A stretch of 64,000 bases of DNA from Balneolaceae bacterium (lineage in GTDB: Bacteria > Bacteroidota > Rhodothermia > Balneolales > Balneolaceae). Positions 17,726-25,097 of this stretch are shown one piece after another. Both the position numbers and the translations under genes were made by a program. Numbering within the stretch: position 1 is the stretch's first letter; each line of letters starts with the position of its first letter. The notes beneath the pieces were generated by a model. It had not been told where the DNA came from, ran no database searches, and saw only the letters and a list, made by a program, of their open reading frames with translations. The stretch covers positions 1-64,000 of the forward strand of contig JAEPNO010000014.1 in NCBI GenBank assembly GCA_017643365.1. Direction: 5' to 3'.

Positions 17726-18054
17726 CGCAAGTGTCCGCTTGTGCTATCTTTTAATATCAAATTTCAACATCAAATAATCACGGATTTCCATATTAATTCC
17801 GTGCGCTGCTATACATCCAATGTTCCGAGCTTTCTACCACTTGATCGCAATAAACACTTCTAGTAAAAACATCTACCCAATTCATTGTAACAAAGCTTAC
17901 AAAAAAGGCATGGTGCTGATCTAAAAACTTATACTTTCTACTCATACTTATTTCCGTTTTTAGCTATAATGCCTCACAATGCTAAGCCTTACATTAGAAT
18001 GTGGCAAGTACTTAACATCGGGCTTTAATTGCACAAGCGGACGCTTGCGCTAGT
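17721..18054. mobile_element. RAYT-derived miniature element, copy 2 (334 bp)
   Basis: Same orientation and length as copy 1 (16758-17091). Terminal inverted repeats match with one change (GTGTCC for GCGTCC on the left), and here the flanks extend the symmetry to CCAAACTAG / CTAGTTTGG. It follows the 129-aa frame and precedes a short reading-frame remnant. The 'GTTTGG' flank is also present right of copy 1. Confidence 0.8.
17778..17945 (-). pseudogene. Second RAYT transposase relic
   Basis: Collinear with the relic in copy 1 and the same length (168 bases). It reads MSRKYKFLDQHHAFF, which is closer to intact RAYT N-termini, then VNWVDVFTR-like sequence and SSEHWMYSSARN, where an in-frame TAA stops it five codons before the copy-1 stop. 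The central catalytic part is missing as in copy 1, so the deletion predates duplication. Confidence 0.7.
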
Positions 18055-18058
18055 TTGG

Positions 18059-18109
18059 GTCGGAAGTACAGGAGGTTATACAATAGGTCGTAGAAATTTC
18101 CCTTATTAA
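18059..18109 (+). pseudogene. Reading-frame tail, toxin-tip-like remnant
   Basis: Directly after miniature element copy 2 the frame reads V-GSTGGYTIGRRNFPY and stops at 18107-18109. Nothing upstream in the element could be its natural start. It resembles the last residues of a larger surface or toxin protein and lies 9 bases ahead of the next small gene, repeating the remnant-plus-small-gene arrangement of 17092-17725. Only 16 codons, so the call is tentative. Confidence 0.35.
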
Positions 18110-18118
18110 GTATTCACA

Positions 18119-18415
18119 ATGATTAATGATTACTACATCCATATACAACTTTCAAGCTCATTAATTCTTTCTTCATTTTTATTTTCAATATTTCTTGAAG
18201 GAATTGGCATTTCACAACTTGAACTATATTTCCCTGTTTTTTTGATCAGTGGTATAATATACTTTATATATGGATTAGCTAAGTTAATAGATGAACCGTT
18301 CGAAGATATATATAAAGAATTGCCAAAGATTTATAGTTTTAATTTTTTTAAATGGCTTATGATTTGTGTTTTTTCTGAGTTTAGTTATATTCTAGCTATG
18401 ATTTATTTAAGTTAA
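18119..18415 (+). CDS. Small polytopic membrane protein, unknown
   Basis: 98 aa with three hydrophobic helices (about residues 10-30, 36-57 and 77-97) and a short acidic cytoplasmic or periplasmic loop (LIDEPFEDIYKELPK). No family recognised. Very AT-rich and unlike flanking core genes. It follows the tail remnant at 18059-18109 by 9 bases. Membrane immunity proteins against pore-forming or membrane-acting toxins look like this, but that is an inference from position only. Confidence 0.5.
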   Translation: MINDYYIHIQLSSSLILSSFLFSIFLEGIGISQLELYFPVFLISGIIYFIYGLAKLIDEPFEDIYKELPKIYSFNFFKWLMICVFSEFSYILAMIYLS

Positions 18416-18420
18416 CCCCC

Positions 18421-18597
18421 AGATGTTTTAAGCCCGCCAAAGGGCGGATTGGTCTGTGACTTAAAACTGGTAGGGAGCAAGACTTAGTCTTGCATTAGGG
18501 GAAAGTGCTAATGAGCTAGTTAAATTTAATCTCGTAACGTAGTTCCTCTCGTTCCCAAACTCTAGCTTTCCTTTAAAAAAATAGTACACATTCAATC
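18421..18597. other. Intergenic stretch with hairpins, no gene seen
   Basis: Contains two clear hairpins, AGCCCGCC..GGGCGG (18432-18449) and GCAAGACT-TAGTCTTGC (18478-18495), typical of decayed insertion-element ends. No reading frame of note. Confidence 0.4.
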
Positions 18598-18895
18598 ATC
18601 TGTCAGGCGGTCTTAAGCCGTTGGACAGAATCAATTCTAAATTGAAATGGGAGCAATAACTAAACTTCGAAGTAGTATTTCTGAACTGGTACTAAAACTA
18701 AACACACCCCTAAATCCCCTCTCAAGAGGGGACTTTTTCCCGACCAAAGATTCTGTTTCCAGCTTAAAAAATAGAAATTGTCCAATCATCTGTAGGACTG
18801 AAACAAACTAGAGCCAGATGTAGATCATACTTCTCAACCACTTTGTTACTCTGTCACTTTGTAACTCAGTAACTCTGTGCCTTTGCCACTCAGCC
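18598..18895. repeat. Long direct repeat, copy 2
   Basis: Second copy of the repeat at 16510-16740, in the same orientation, with about 50 extra bases (around 18661-18700) and a short low-complexity expansion of ACTCTGT/TTTGTAACTCAG near the end. Together the two copies bracket 2.3 kb holding both miniature elements. Confidence 0.7.
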
Positions 18896-18918
18896 CCTTT
18901 GCCCCTCAATCCTCAGCC

Positions 18919-19626
18919 CTAAACAAAATGAATCGCTTTGGGTAAGCCTTCTGAGTCATGCTCAACTTCAGCCGGAATGGTTTTGATTCCTTTTTGCTCT
19001 GATTGCTTGGCATAATAAGCCAACGCCATCGCGTCTACAATATCATCTTCACCAACATCCGAACGGCGGTATTCTTCTTTAATTTCGCGGAAGAAATCAT
19101 CGGCAATAGGCTCTTGGTTTCGGAGTAGTTCCAAACGATGACGGATTCCTTTTTTGAGGTTTTTCTTCTGGAAGATCATCCCACCGTTCAGTTTCTGGAA
19201 CAGCAATTCCGGGTGACTTTCCAACACCTTAGTTTTGAAATCGTCATTATCACGAAGTAGCGAATCAATCAGTTTGATTTTAGGGGTGATATTCCACGAC
19301 TGCAGCGATAGTTTTTTCTCGGTCCATTCGAAGCTGGTCATGTTTGCTTCGGCATAGCTTGGGGCATCTAAAGCAGGACGGATAGGCGGACTAAAAACCG
19401 AGGGCGCATATTCGGCGCCGAGCTCTTTTCGAAGTAAGCGATCGCAATCGCGGGTGTATTCTTCGTCTTCCAGCCCAATCGGCATATCGATAAAAATTCG
19501 ATCGTAGAATTCGAAAACAGCTATTAAGTTCTCATCATTTTCGATGATCTGATACTTTTCTTCCCCTTCGGTAAAGCTGATTAAAATCCATCCAAGTTTA
19601 CAACCATCAATTCCCGCTGTCTTCAC
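18919..19626 (-). CDS. DUF429 domain protein (predicted RNase H-like fold)
   Basis: A 235-aa protein of the DUF429 family. It opens with TAGIDGCKLGWI, the family's first strand with the acidic residue, has IFIDMPIGL with a second Asp, SVFSPPIRPAL, ESHPELLFQKLNG and near the C-terminus DDIVDAMALAYYA with further acidic residues. The spacing of acidic residues recalls RNase H-like nucleases, and members are often annotated as predicted nucleases. Function is not established. It is a single gene, and the repeat array begins 24 bases past its stop. Confidence 0.8.
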   Translation of the reverse strand: MKTAGIDGCKLGWILISFTEGEEKYQIIENDENLIAVFEFYDRIFIDMPIGLEDEEYTRDCDRLLRKELGAEYAPSVFSPPIRPALDAPSYAEANMTSFEWTEKKLSLQSWNITPKIKLIDSLLRDNDDFKTKVLESHPELLFQKLNGGMIFQKKNLKKGIRHRLELLRNQEPIADDFFREIKEEYRRSDVGEDDIVDAMALAYYAKQSEQKGIKTIPAEVEHDSEGLPKAIHFV

Positions 19627-20043
19627 ACGTACTCCGTTTTCTTAATTTTCGATGTGATAATGTACATCACTAAAGCGCTAAATCACGAAAAAAATTCATT
19701 CCGAAAATTTATTCTGCCACTAAATCACGAAAACACCAATTGTGTTGAACCCTAGTAATACAATGGACCAGTTAGCAATTTATGAGTCATTAACTATCGG
19801 TCAGACGGGTAATCCTTCAAACCGATATTAGAATCACGCAAAAGCACATCTCATCTTATTGCCACTAAAACACTAATTGTGATGAATCTTAGTATAACAC
19901 TGGAACATTAACCAGTAACCAGTAACGATAATAGAATATATCACGAGAATGCTATGTTGAAATGCAATTGTGGTAGGGTTCGACAAGCTCACCCACCAAT
20001 ATATTCCTTTCGTGATTTCGTGTTTATGTGGCCAACAATTGAA
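19627..20043. other. Intergenic stretch with degenerate repeats
   Basis: No gene visible in 417 bases. Two related segments, CCACTAAATCACGAAAACACCAATTGTG (split here: first 15 bases at 19727, rest following) and GCCACTAAAACACTAATTGTG at 19861, are each followed by 'tga(a)c/t..TAGTA', so this is an old duplicated unit. GACAAGCTCACCCACC occurs near 19992. It must hold the DUF429 promoter and the aspS 3' end region. Confidence 0.4.
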
Positions 20044-21816
20044 TTACTTCACAATTCGCTTTAGGCTGATGTGCAACTCGTCTAGCTGATCGCTTTCCAC
20101 TTCTGCCGGAGAGTTATCCATCATGCTTTGTGCCCGCTGATTTTTCGGGAATGCAATCACATCACGCAAACTTCCTGCGCCGGTTAACAGCATCACAATA
20201 CGATCGAGTCCCAGAGCAATTCCGCCGTGAGGTGGAGCGCCATATTTGAAGGCATCCAACAAGAATCCGAATTTCTCTTCCGCTTCTTCCTGTCCAATTC
20301 CCAGCAGCTTGAACATCTGCTCTTGCACCTTTCGGTTATGGATACGAATCGAGCCACCGCCAATTTCCGAGCCGTTCATAACTAAATCGTAGGCTCGGGC
20401 TTTTACTGCGGCCGGATCAGATTTCAGCTTGTCCATGTCTTCGTCTTTTGGAGATGTAAACGGATGATGCATCGCGTGGTAACGGCGACTTTCTTCATCC
20501 CACTCCAACAATGGGAAATCAGTAACCCAAAGCAGGTTAAATGCATCTTTGTTGATCAGATTAAACTCTTCACCCACCATCAAGCGCAACGCACCTAATT
20601 GCTCAAGCACAGAAGGTTTAGGTCCGGCAAGCAAGAACACTAAATCGCCGGTTTTGGCACCGGATGCTTCCACCATTTGATCTGCGATTTCCGGAGTCAG
20701 GAATTTCGCAACCGAGCAAAGCACGCCACTTTCCTGCATTTTGATGTAAATCAAGCCACCTGCGCCGGTCTCTTTCTTCACGCGTTCGGTCCATCGATCG
20801 ATTGCGCCACGACCCATTTCGCCTTGGCCGGGAATAGTAATCCCAACTACAGCACCGCCGTTTTTAACGGTATTCGAAAACACTTTAAACTCTGCATCGC
20901 GTACAATTTCAGAAAAATCAACAAACTCGAGCCCAAAACGAATATCCGGCTTATCCGAACCGTACGTACTCATAGCGTCGTCGTAGGTCATGCGAGGAAA
21001 TGGAGTCTGGACATCCAACCCAACTGTTTCCTTAAAAATATTCTTGATTAACCCTTCGTGCATCTCGAAGATCGCTTCTTCATCCACAAAACTCATTTCA
21101 ACGTCAATCTGGGTGAATTCAGGCTGGCGATCGGCTCGCAAATCCTCATCACGGAAACACTTTGTGATCTGGAAATAACGGTCGTAACCCGACACCATCA
21201 ACAACTGCTTGTAGGTTTGTGGAGATTGCGGAAGTGCAAAAAACTTACCGGGATTCACACGGCTGGGAACCAAATAATCGCGTGCGCCCTCCGGAGTGCT
21301 TTTCATCAACACGGGAGTTTCCACTTCGGCAAAATCTTGCGCATGATAAAATGCCCGTACCGCCTGATAGGTTTTCGAGCGGAGCATTAATTTTTCTTGC
21401 ATCTCGGGGCGACGCAAATCTAAATAACGATAGCGTAAACGAGTTTCTTCGTTGGTCGTAATACCATCTTTAATTTCGAATGGTGGAGTATCCGCTTCGG
21501 AGTAAATTTCTAATTCGGTTACTTCAATTTCGATCTCACCCGTAGTCAAATTCGGGTTTTTATTTTCATCACCACGGGGAATCACTTTTCCTTTAATCCC
21601 AATCACATACTCAGCACGCAACTTCTCTGCTTTTGCATGCAGATTCTCATCCGTTTCGGTAAAAACGATTTGAGTAATGCCATAGCGATCACGAAGATCA
21701 ATAAAAATAACGCCGCCAAGATCACGACGTGGTCCAACCCAGCCGTTCAGAATTACTTCGTCACCAATGTTTTTGGCGGTCAACTCGCCACAAGTATGTG
21801 TTCTTTTAAAAGTCAT
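20044..21816 (-). CDS. aspS: Aspartyl-tRNA synthetase, bacterial type
   Basis: A 590-aa class IIb synthetase that charges tRNA-Asp. Order of parts: OB-fold anticodon domain (residues 1-105; GWVGPRRDLGGVIFIDLRDR), motif 1 with ALPQSPQTYKQLLM, motif 2 with FRDEDLRADRQPEFTQIDVEMSF split over FRDE and QPEFTQID, the bacterial GAD insertion (about 285-415), and motif 3 GIALGLDRIVMLLTG. Length is normal for bacterial AspRS. No GatCAB gene is near, so discriminating versus non-discriminating behaviour cannot be told. Start at ATG 21816 gives the usual RTHTCGEL N-terminus. Confidence 0.97.
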   Translation of the reverse strand: MTFKRTHTCGELTAKNIGDEVILNGWVGPRRDLGGVIFIDLRDRYGITQIVFTETDENLHAKAEKLRAEYVIGIKGKVIPRGDENKNPNLTTGEIEIEVTELEIYSEADTPPFEIKDGITTNEETRLRYRYLDLRRPEMQEKLMLRSKTYQAVRAFYHAQDFAEVETPVLMKSTPEGARDYLVPSRVNPGKFFALPQSPQTYKQLLMVSGYDRYFQITKCFRDEDLRADRQPEFTQIDVEMSFVDEEAIFEMHEGLIKNIFKETVGLDVQTPFPRMTYDDAMSTYGSDKPDIRFGLEFVDFSEIVRDAEFKVFSNTVKNGGAVVGITIPGQGEMGRGAIDRWTERVKKETGAGGLIYIKMQESGVLCSVAKFLTPEIADQMVEASGAKTGDLVFLLAGPKPSVLEQLGALRLMVGEEFNLINKDAFNLLWVTDFPLLEWDEESRRYHAMHHPFTSPKDEDMDKLKSDPAAVKARAYDLVMNGSEIGGGSIRIHNRKVQEQMFKLLGIGQEEAEEKFGFLLDAFKYGAPPHGGIALGLDRIVMLLTGAGSLRDVIAFPKNQRAQSMMDNSPAEVESDQLDELHISLKRIVK

Positions 21817-21966
21817 GATAAATATTCGATGAATCGTCGAGTGAATAACGATGTTGAAAGGCGCTGAAAATACACAACTCTATAACGAATCGCTTGTTAG
21901 AGTGCATTTCTAGTAAGATTTTTTGATATCGTCGCTATGGAATCGTTTCCATGAACTGAATTAAAT

Positions 21967-21999
21967 TTTGTGGCATTCGCCTTTTTTTAGCTACATTGG
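21967..21999 (+). promoter_or_regulatory. Possible promoter of the NarL-type regulator
   Basis: TTTTG ending at 21970 and TACATTGG from 21992 are spaced 21 bases, as in the rRNA promoter proposed at 276-308, and resemble TTTG / TAnnTTTG. It lies about 50 bases ahead of the start codon at 22050. Confidence 0.35.
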
Positions 22000-22049
22000 T
22001 TGTCCATCTACGGAAATTGTAATTCATTTTGAGCCTGGGGAGGTCTCAA

Positions 22050-22688
22050 ATGGGCACAATCAAAACGATTGTTGCGGACGGCAACGAAATTTTTCGCCAT
22101 GGGCTTAGCTCTATTTTGCGTTATGCAGACTTTGATGTTTGCAGCGAAGTGGATAACGGCGCCCTGATTTTAACTGCTTTCGAAAGTGTACAGCCCGATT
22201 TATGTGTGCTTTCTTTCGAGATGCCGGAGATCAACGGAATACAGCTTGCCAATAAAATGATCGCCCGTTTTCCCCATGCGAAAATTTTGATGCTCACCGA
22301 TTCCGATTCTGACGCAGTTCTTAATCAGTTCTTGGATTCCGGAGCTCAAGGATTACTCCTCAAATCAGCGCATCGCATCGAACTAATCGACGCTGCTACC
22401 AAAGTTTCCGGTGGCGATAACTTCCTTGGCAAGCAATTTTCGCACATGATGACTCGTGAATACATGCGACTCGCTAAAATGCGAAAAACCAAAAAGCATG
22501 TTACAGTTCGCGAGCGCGAAGTACTTGGGCATTTAGTAGAAGGACTCACCAGCACCGAAATTGCCAAAAAGCTGTTTATAAGTCCACGGACGGTGGATAA
22601 ACATCGCACCAATCTCCTCAAAAAATTAGGCCTCAAGAACACTCCTGCCCTCGTTCGATACGCTTTGGAAAACAAGCATTTGGTTTAA
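22050..22688 (+). CDS. NarL/FixJ-type regulator with degenerate receiver domain
   Basis: 212 aa from the ATG at 22050, which is preceded at good distance by GGGGAGG; an in-frame TTG at 22029 is less likely because it precedes that site. The N-terminal half has receiver fold sequence (IFRHGLSSIL, MPEINGIQLANKM, GLLLKSA), but Ser55 stands where the phospho-acceptor Asp belongs (CVLSFEMP for VLLDIxMP), and Gly11 replaces the second acidic-pocket Asp. Lys of the switch is kept. The C-terminal LuxR-type HTH (TVREREVLGHLVEG..FISPRTVDKHRTN) looks intact. It therefore probably binds DNA without Asp phosphorylation. Single gene with its own terminator. Confidence 0.9.
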   Translation: MGTIKTIVADGNEIFRHGLSSILRYADFDVCSEVDNGALILTAFESVQPDLCVLSFEMPEINGIQLANKMIARFPHAKILMLTDSDSDAVLNQFLDSGAQGLLLKSAHRIELIDAATKVSGGDNFLGKQFSHMMTREYMRLAKMRKTKKHVTVREREVLGHLVEGLTSTEIAKKLFISPRTVDKHRTNLLKKLGLKNTPALVRYALENKHLV

Positions 22689-22708
22689 TTTTCCTTCTTT
22701 AAAAAACG

Positions 22709-22728
22709 ACTACGTAATTATACGTAGT
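22709..22728. promoter_or_regulatory. Perfect palindrome, possible operator
   Basis: ACTACGTA-ATTA-TACGTAGT, 8-bp perfect arms, 21 bases past the regulator stop and well ahead of the terminator at 22819. There is no T-run, so it is not the terminator itself. The size and spacing suit a dimeric LuxR-type HTH site. Confidence 0.4.
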
Positions 22729-22818
22729 TAAATTACATAAAACCCACCATTGAGCAAGGCGTTTCAATCACTTAGCTTGGAAGTGCAAATGGGGTAATAG
22801 CCGTCTGTAGATGATATT

Positions 22819-22855
22819 AGCCGACCAACATTGAGTTGTGGTCGGCTTTTTTTAT
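22819..22855 (+). terminator. Rho-independent terminator
   Basis: AGCCGACCA..TGGTCGGCT arms with a 15-base loop and a T7 run. It lies 131 bases past the regulator stop, leaving an unusually long 3' untranslated stretch or a separate small transcript between. Confidence 0.85.
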
Positions 22856-23006
22856 GGGCAGTACTCACTTTGCCAAACTCCTTTCGCTTATTCGCAATAT
22901 TCAAGCGTGGTTTTTCATCCGGGAACCCAGTCATCAGAGTTTTTTCGACCTGAAATTATGCTATCATGTAAGCATCTACTTCCCCTAAATAAATCCACAA
23001 ATTCTG

Positions 23007-23618
23007 ATGATTAAATCGTTTGCTCTCGTTCTTTGCCTCGCGTTGTTCACTTTTTGTACCAACACACCCGATACTAATCCAACTGAAACAGCTGTCACTG
23101 ACGAAAACGCCGGCTCGATACAGTTTTGGGACCAACTCTCTTCGCTATGCGGGAAATCATTTGAAGGTGAATTGGTTAGCGATCCGGTTGAAGGGTTTGC
23201 CGGGAAAAAACTGGTGATGCACGTTCTTTCATGTGATGAAGAACAAATTTTAGTTCCTTTTAATGTGGGTGATAACCTCTCTCGAACGTGGATTTTTACT
23301 AGTAAAGAAGGCAATAGAATTGAATTAAAGCACGATCACCGAATGGAAGATGGAAGCGACGATGAGGTTACGATGTATGGAGGAACTTCCACTAATGCCG
23401 GAACCTCGAATATGCAACTCTTCCCTGCCGATCAGGAAACGTTGGATAATATCCCTTATGCCTTTTCAAATGTTTGGTGGGTAACGCTGAGTGATAGCGT
23501 GTATTCATACAATCTTCGTCGAATTGGCCGACCCAGTGTATTTACCATTGAGTTCGATTTAACCAATGAAATCGAAACACCGGAACCATCGTGGGGATGG
23601 GAAGATTTTGGGGAGTAA
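23007..23618 (+). CDS. Conserved hypothetical exported protein
   Basis: 203 aa. Residues 1-18 form a signal peptide ending LALFTFC, so Cys17 could be a lipoprotein cysteine, although the lipobox is not ideal. The rest is a conserved domain with SLCGKSFEGELV, KKLVMHVLSCDEE, NLSRTWIFTS, ELKHDHRMEDGS and YGGTSTNAG. I recognise this pattern from uncharacterised proteins of marine Bacteroidota and Proteobacteria, without known function. The conserved His and Asp cluster (KHDHRMEDG) could bind metal. It stands alone, 150 bases past the preceding terminator. Confidence 0.75.
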   Translation: MIKSFALVLCLALFTFCTNTPDTNPTETAVTDENAGSIQFWDQLSSLCGKSFEGELVSDPVEGFAGKKLVMHVLSCDEEQILVPFNVGDNLSRTWIFTSKEGNRIELKHDHRMEDGSDDEVTMYGGTSTNAGTSNMQLFPADQETLDNIPYAFSNVWWVTLSDSVYSYNLRRIGRPSVFTIEFDLTNEIETPEPSWGWEDFGE

Positions 23619-23794
23619 CCTCTCGTGCCAGACATTCACACAAATTAACAATAGTTGAAATTTATAATTCTCTTCCAGTGGAAGAGGAAGAAAATGATTT
23701 CTGGAAAACAGGTGCAGGTGCTTTTTTATTGGCTATTCTTATTCACGGAAAGTTAAAATTAACCTCTCTTCATCTTAGAAAAGAGGTTTAATGT
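23619..23794. other. Intergenic edge of the AT-rich region
   Basis: Holds a CTCTTCCAGTGGAAGAG hairpin (about 23668-23684) and, on the minus strand, a terminator-like AACCTCT / AGAGGTT stem (23761-23788) followed by AATTTT that would end the DUF2188 operon. A 66-codon frame crosses it, but it overlaps the previous gene and is not protein-like. This is a plausible left border of the foreign region. Confidence 0.5.
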
Positions 23795-24043
23795 TTAATG
23801 CTCCCGATCTCTTGGAGGAAATGGATCCTTTTTCCCAATGGTATCTTTACTCCGGATTCTCCCATTTAGACCCATTGTTTTTAGTTCCCCTCCTCCTTGT
23901 TTCAAAAGGTTTGCACGAGCAGCATTTTCAGCCTCTCGTTGTGTATTGTGTAAAGAAGCAGGTTTAGATGCGCTGTCTTTTTTATTTGCCCATAATCCAT
24001 CTTCTTTTCTTCGGTATACAGATCTGTCATTAGATTTACTCAT
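23795..24043 (-). CDS. DUF2188 domain protein
   Basis: 82 aa. Features of the DUF2188 family: RSVYRRKEDGLWANKKDSA at the start, SLHNTQREAENAARANL and the Gly-rich middle, then GLNGRIRSKDTIGKKDPFPP, the typical ending. DUF2188 proteins are small, basic and of unknown role, and are frequent on islands and near defence genes. It lies 17 bases behind the 301-aa gene on the same strand, so the two form an operon. Function unknown. Confidence 0.8.
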   Translation of the reverse strand: MSKSNDRSVYRRKEDGLWANKKDSASKPASLHNTQREAENAARANLLKQGGGELKTMGLNGRIRSKDTIGKKDPFPPRDREH

Positions 24044-24060
24044 TGCTATTTCTCCTTTAG

Positions 24061-24966
24061 TTAATTGAAGAGTTCATTTATTTGTTGATTCCATCCTTTT
24101 TTGTGAATAATTCTATGGGAGTGAAACTCACCTGTAAGGATTTCTTTCTTTGAAAGATGTGAGTAAGCCTCCCAATTTTCATTAAAAACATAAGTTGCAT
24201 TGCCATATGTTGTATTTTCGAGGATATAAATTCCCTTTTTAGGGAAACCGAAAACCCAATATCCACTAAACCCTCCTCTACCTACAGCTATATAATTGGG
24301 ATTGTGACTTGTTATAGTTCTGACTCTATTTTCAATTACTGGTTGGTTTCCCGAAGGAGCTCTTTGGATATTTTCTCGAACATGGTCTTCTACCTCTTCC
24401 CAGGGATATTCACCCGGTGGCAAAATCTGCCAGTTTAGCCTTTTAATCTTTGGAACTTTAAAGTTCTCAAAATCTGAATTTAGAACTACACATTTTCCGA
24501 ATATCTCTAGAAATAGGTTAATTATGTGTTTCACAGTTTCCTCTTGCTCGCCTCTTTTGAAGGCTTTTGAAACTAGATACTTAGAACCGTCTGCTTCGAT
24601 TATAGTCAGTTCTTCGCTTGGAGGAGCTATGAATTTTCTTGGATATCTTTTATATGGAACATCCACGACACGTGAGTAAGGATTTCCATTCCAATCTTCC
24701 CATTTCCAAAGAATCTGGCGATAAGCAGTCTCCTTTGGTCGATCAGTTAGTTTGATAAATTTTCCGTGTGCATTAAATCCCGTTACATTTCCTATAGAAT
24801 TTGGAAGTATTTTTTCGCCAACTTCTAAATCATCTGTAAATCCTATGCTTGATAGTTCTTTTGAATTTTCTTCTAAATCAGTAATTGAAATGTAAAAGCT
24901 CTCTCCATCTGCTATATGATTTAGGTGAGATCCAAGCGACCTTATTCTTTTTTGTTCAATAATCAT
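24061..24966 (-). CDS. Unknown 301-aa protein, operon with DUF2188
   Basis: A 301-aa soluble protein with no signal peptide or membrane helix and no family I recognise with confidence. The N-terminal half is charged and strand-rich (residues 1-125). The C-terminal third is more conserved-looking: NYIAVGRGGFSGYWVFGF, YILENTTYGNATYVFNENW and LSKKEILTGEFHSHRIIHKKGW. It is the first gene of a two-gene minus-strand operon and is divergent from the sigma/ImmA operon. AT-rich, unlike the core genes. I have an impression that such sequences recur in island or defence contexts, but cannot prove it here. Confidence 0.6.
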   Translation of the reverse strand: MIIEQKRIRSLGSHLNHIADGESFYISITDLEENSKELSSIGFTDDLEVGEKILPNSIGNVTGFNAHGKFIKLTDRPKETAYRQILWKWEDWNGNPYSRVVDVPYKRYPRKFIAPPSEELTIIEADGSKYLVSKAFKRGEQEETVKHIINLFLEIFGKCVVLNSDFENFKVPKIKRLNWQILPPGEYPWEEVEDHVRENIQRAPSGNQPVIENRVRTITSHNPNYIAVGRGGFSGYWVFGFPKKGIYILENTTYGNATYVFNENWEAYSHLSKKEILTGEFHSHRIIHKKGWNQQINELFN

Positions 24967-25064
24967 AATAATTTCCTCTTAATGTTTTTATTTTTTATTG
25001 TCCCTACATATATATATAGCTATTGAAGAACATCGTTTTACAAATCTTTTTGAAATTTCTTTAA

Positions 25065-25078
25065 AGTAGCTAGCTACT
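25065..25078. promoter_or_regulatory. 14-bp palindromic operator candidate in the divergent promoter region
   Basis: AGTAGCTAGCTACT is a perfect palindrome, 20 bases ahead of the sigma-like gene's start codon in the 131-base region between two divergent operons. An (AT)n tract lies at 25011-25018. A repressor or the operon's own regulator binding here could control both directions. Confidence 0.5.
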
Positions 25079-25097
25079 AATTGTAATAGCACCAAAT

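Noticed and set aside
22029-22049. TTG at 22029 as the regulator's start
   Set aside because: The ATG at 22050 has a strong GGGGAGG site at correct spacing and begins directly at the receiver fold.
23591-23791. A 66-codon open frame overlapping the end of the exported-protein gene
   Set aside because: It overlaps a real gene, crosses two hairpins and has no conserved features or ribosome site.
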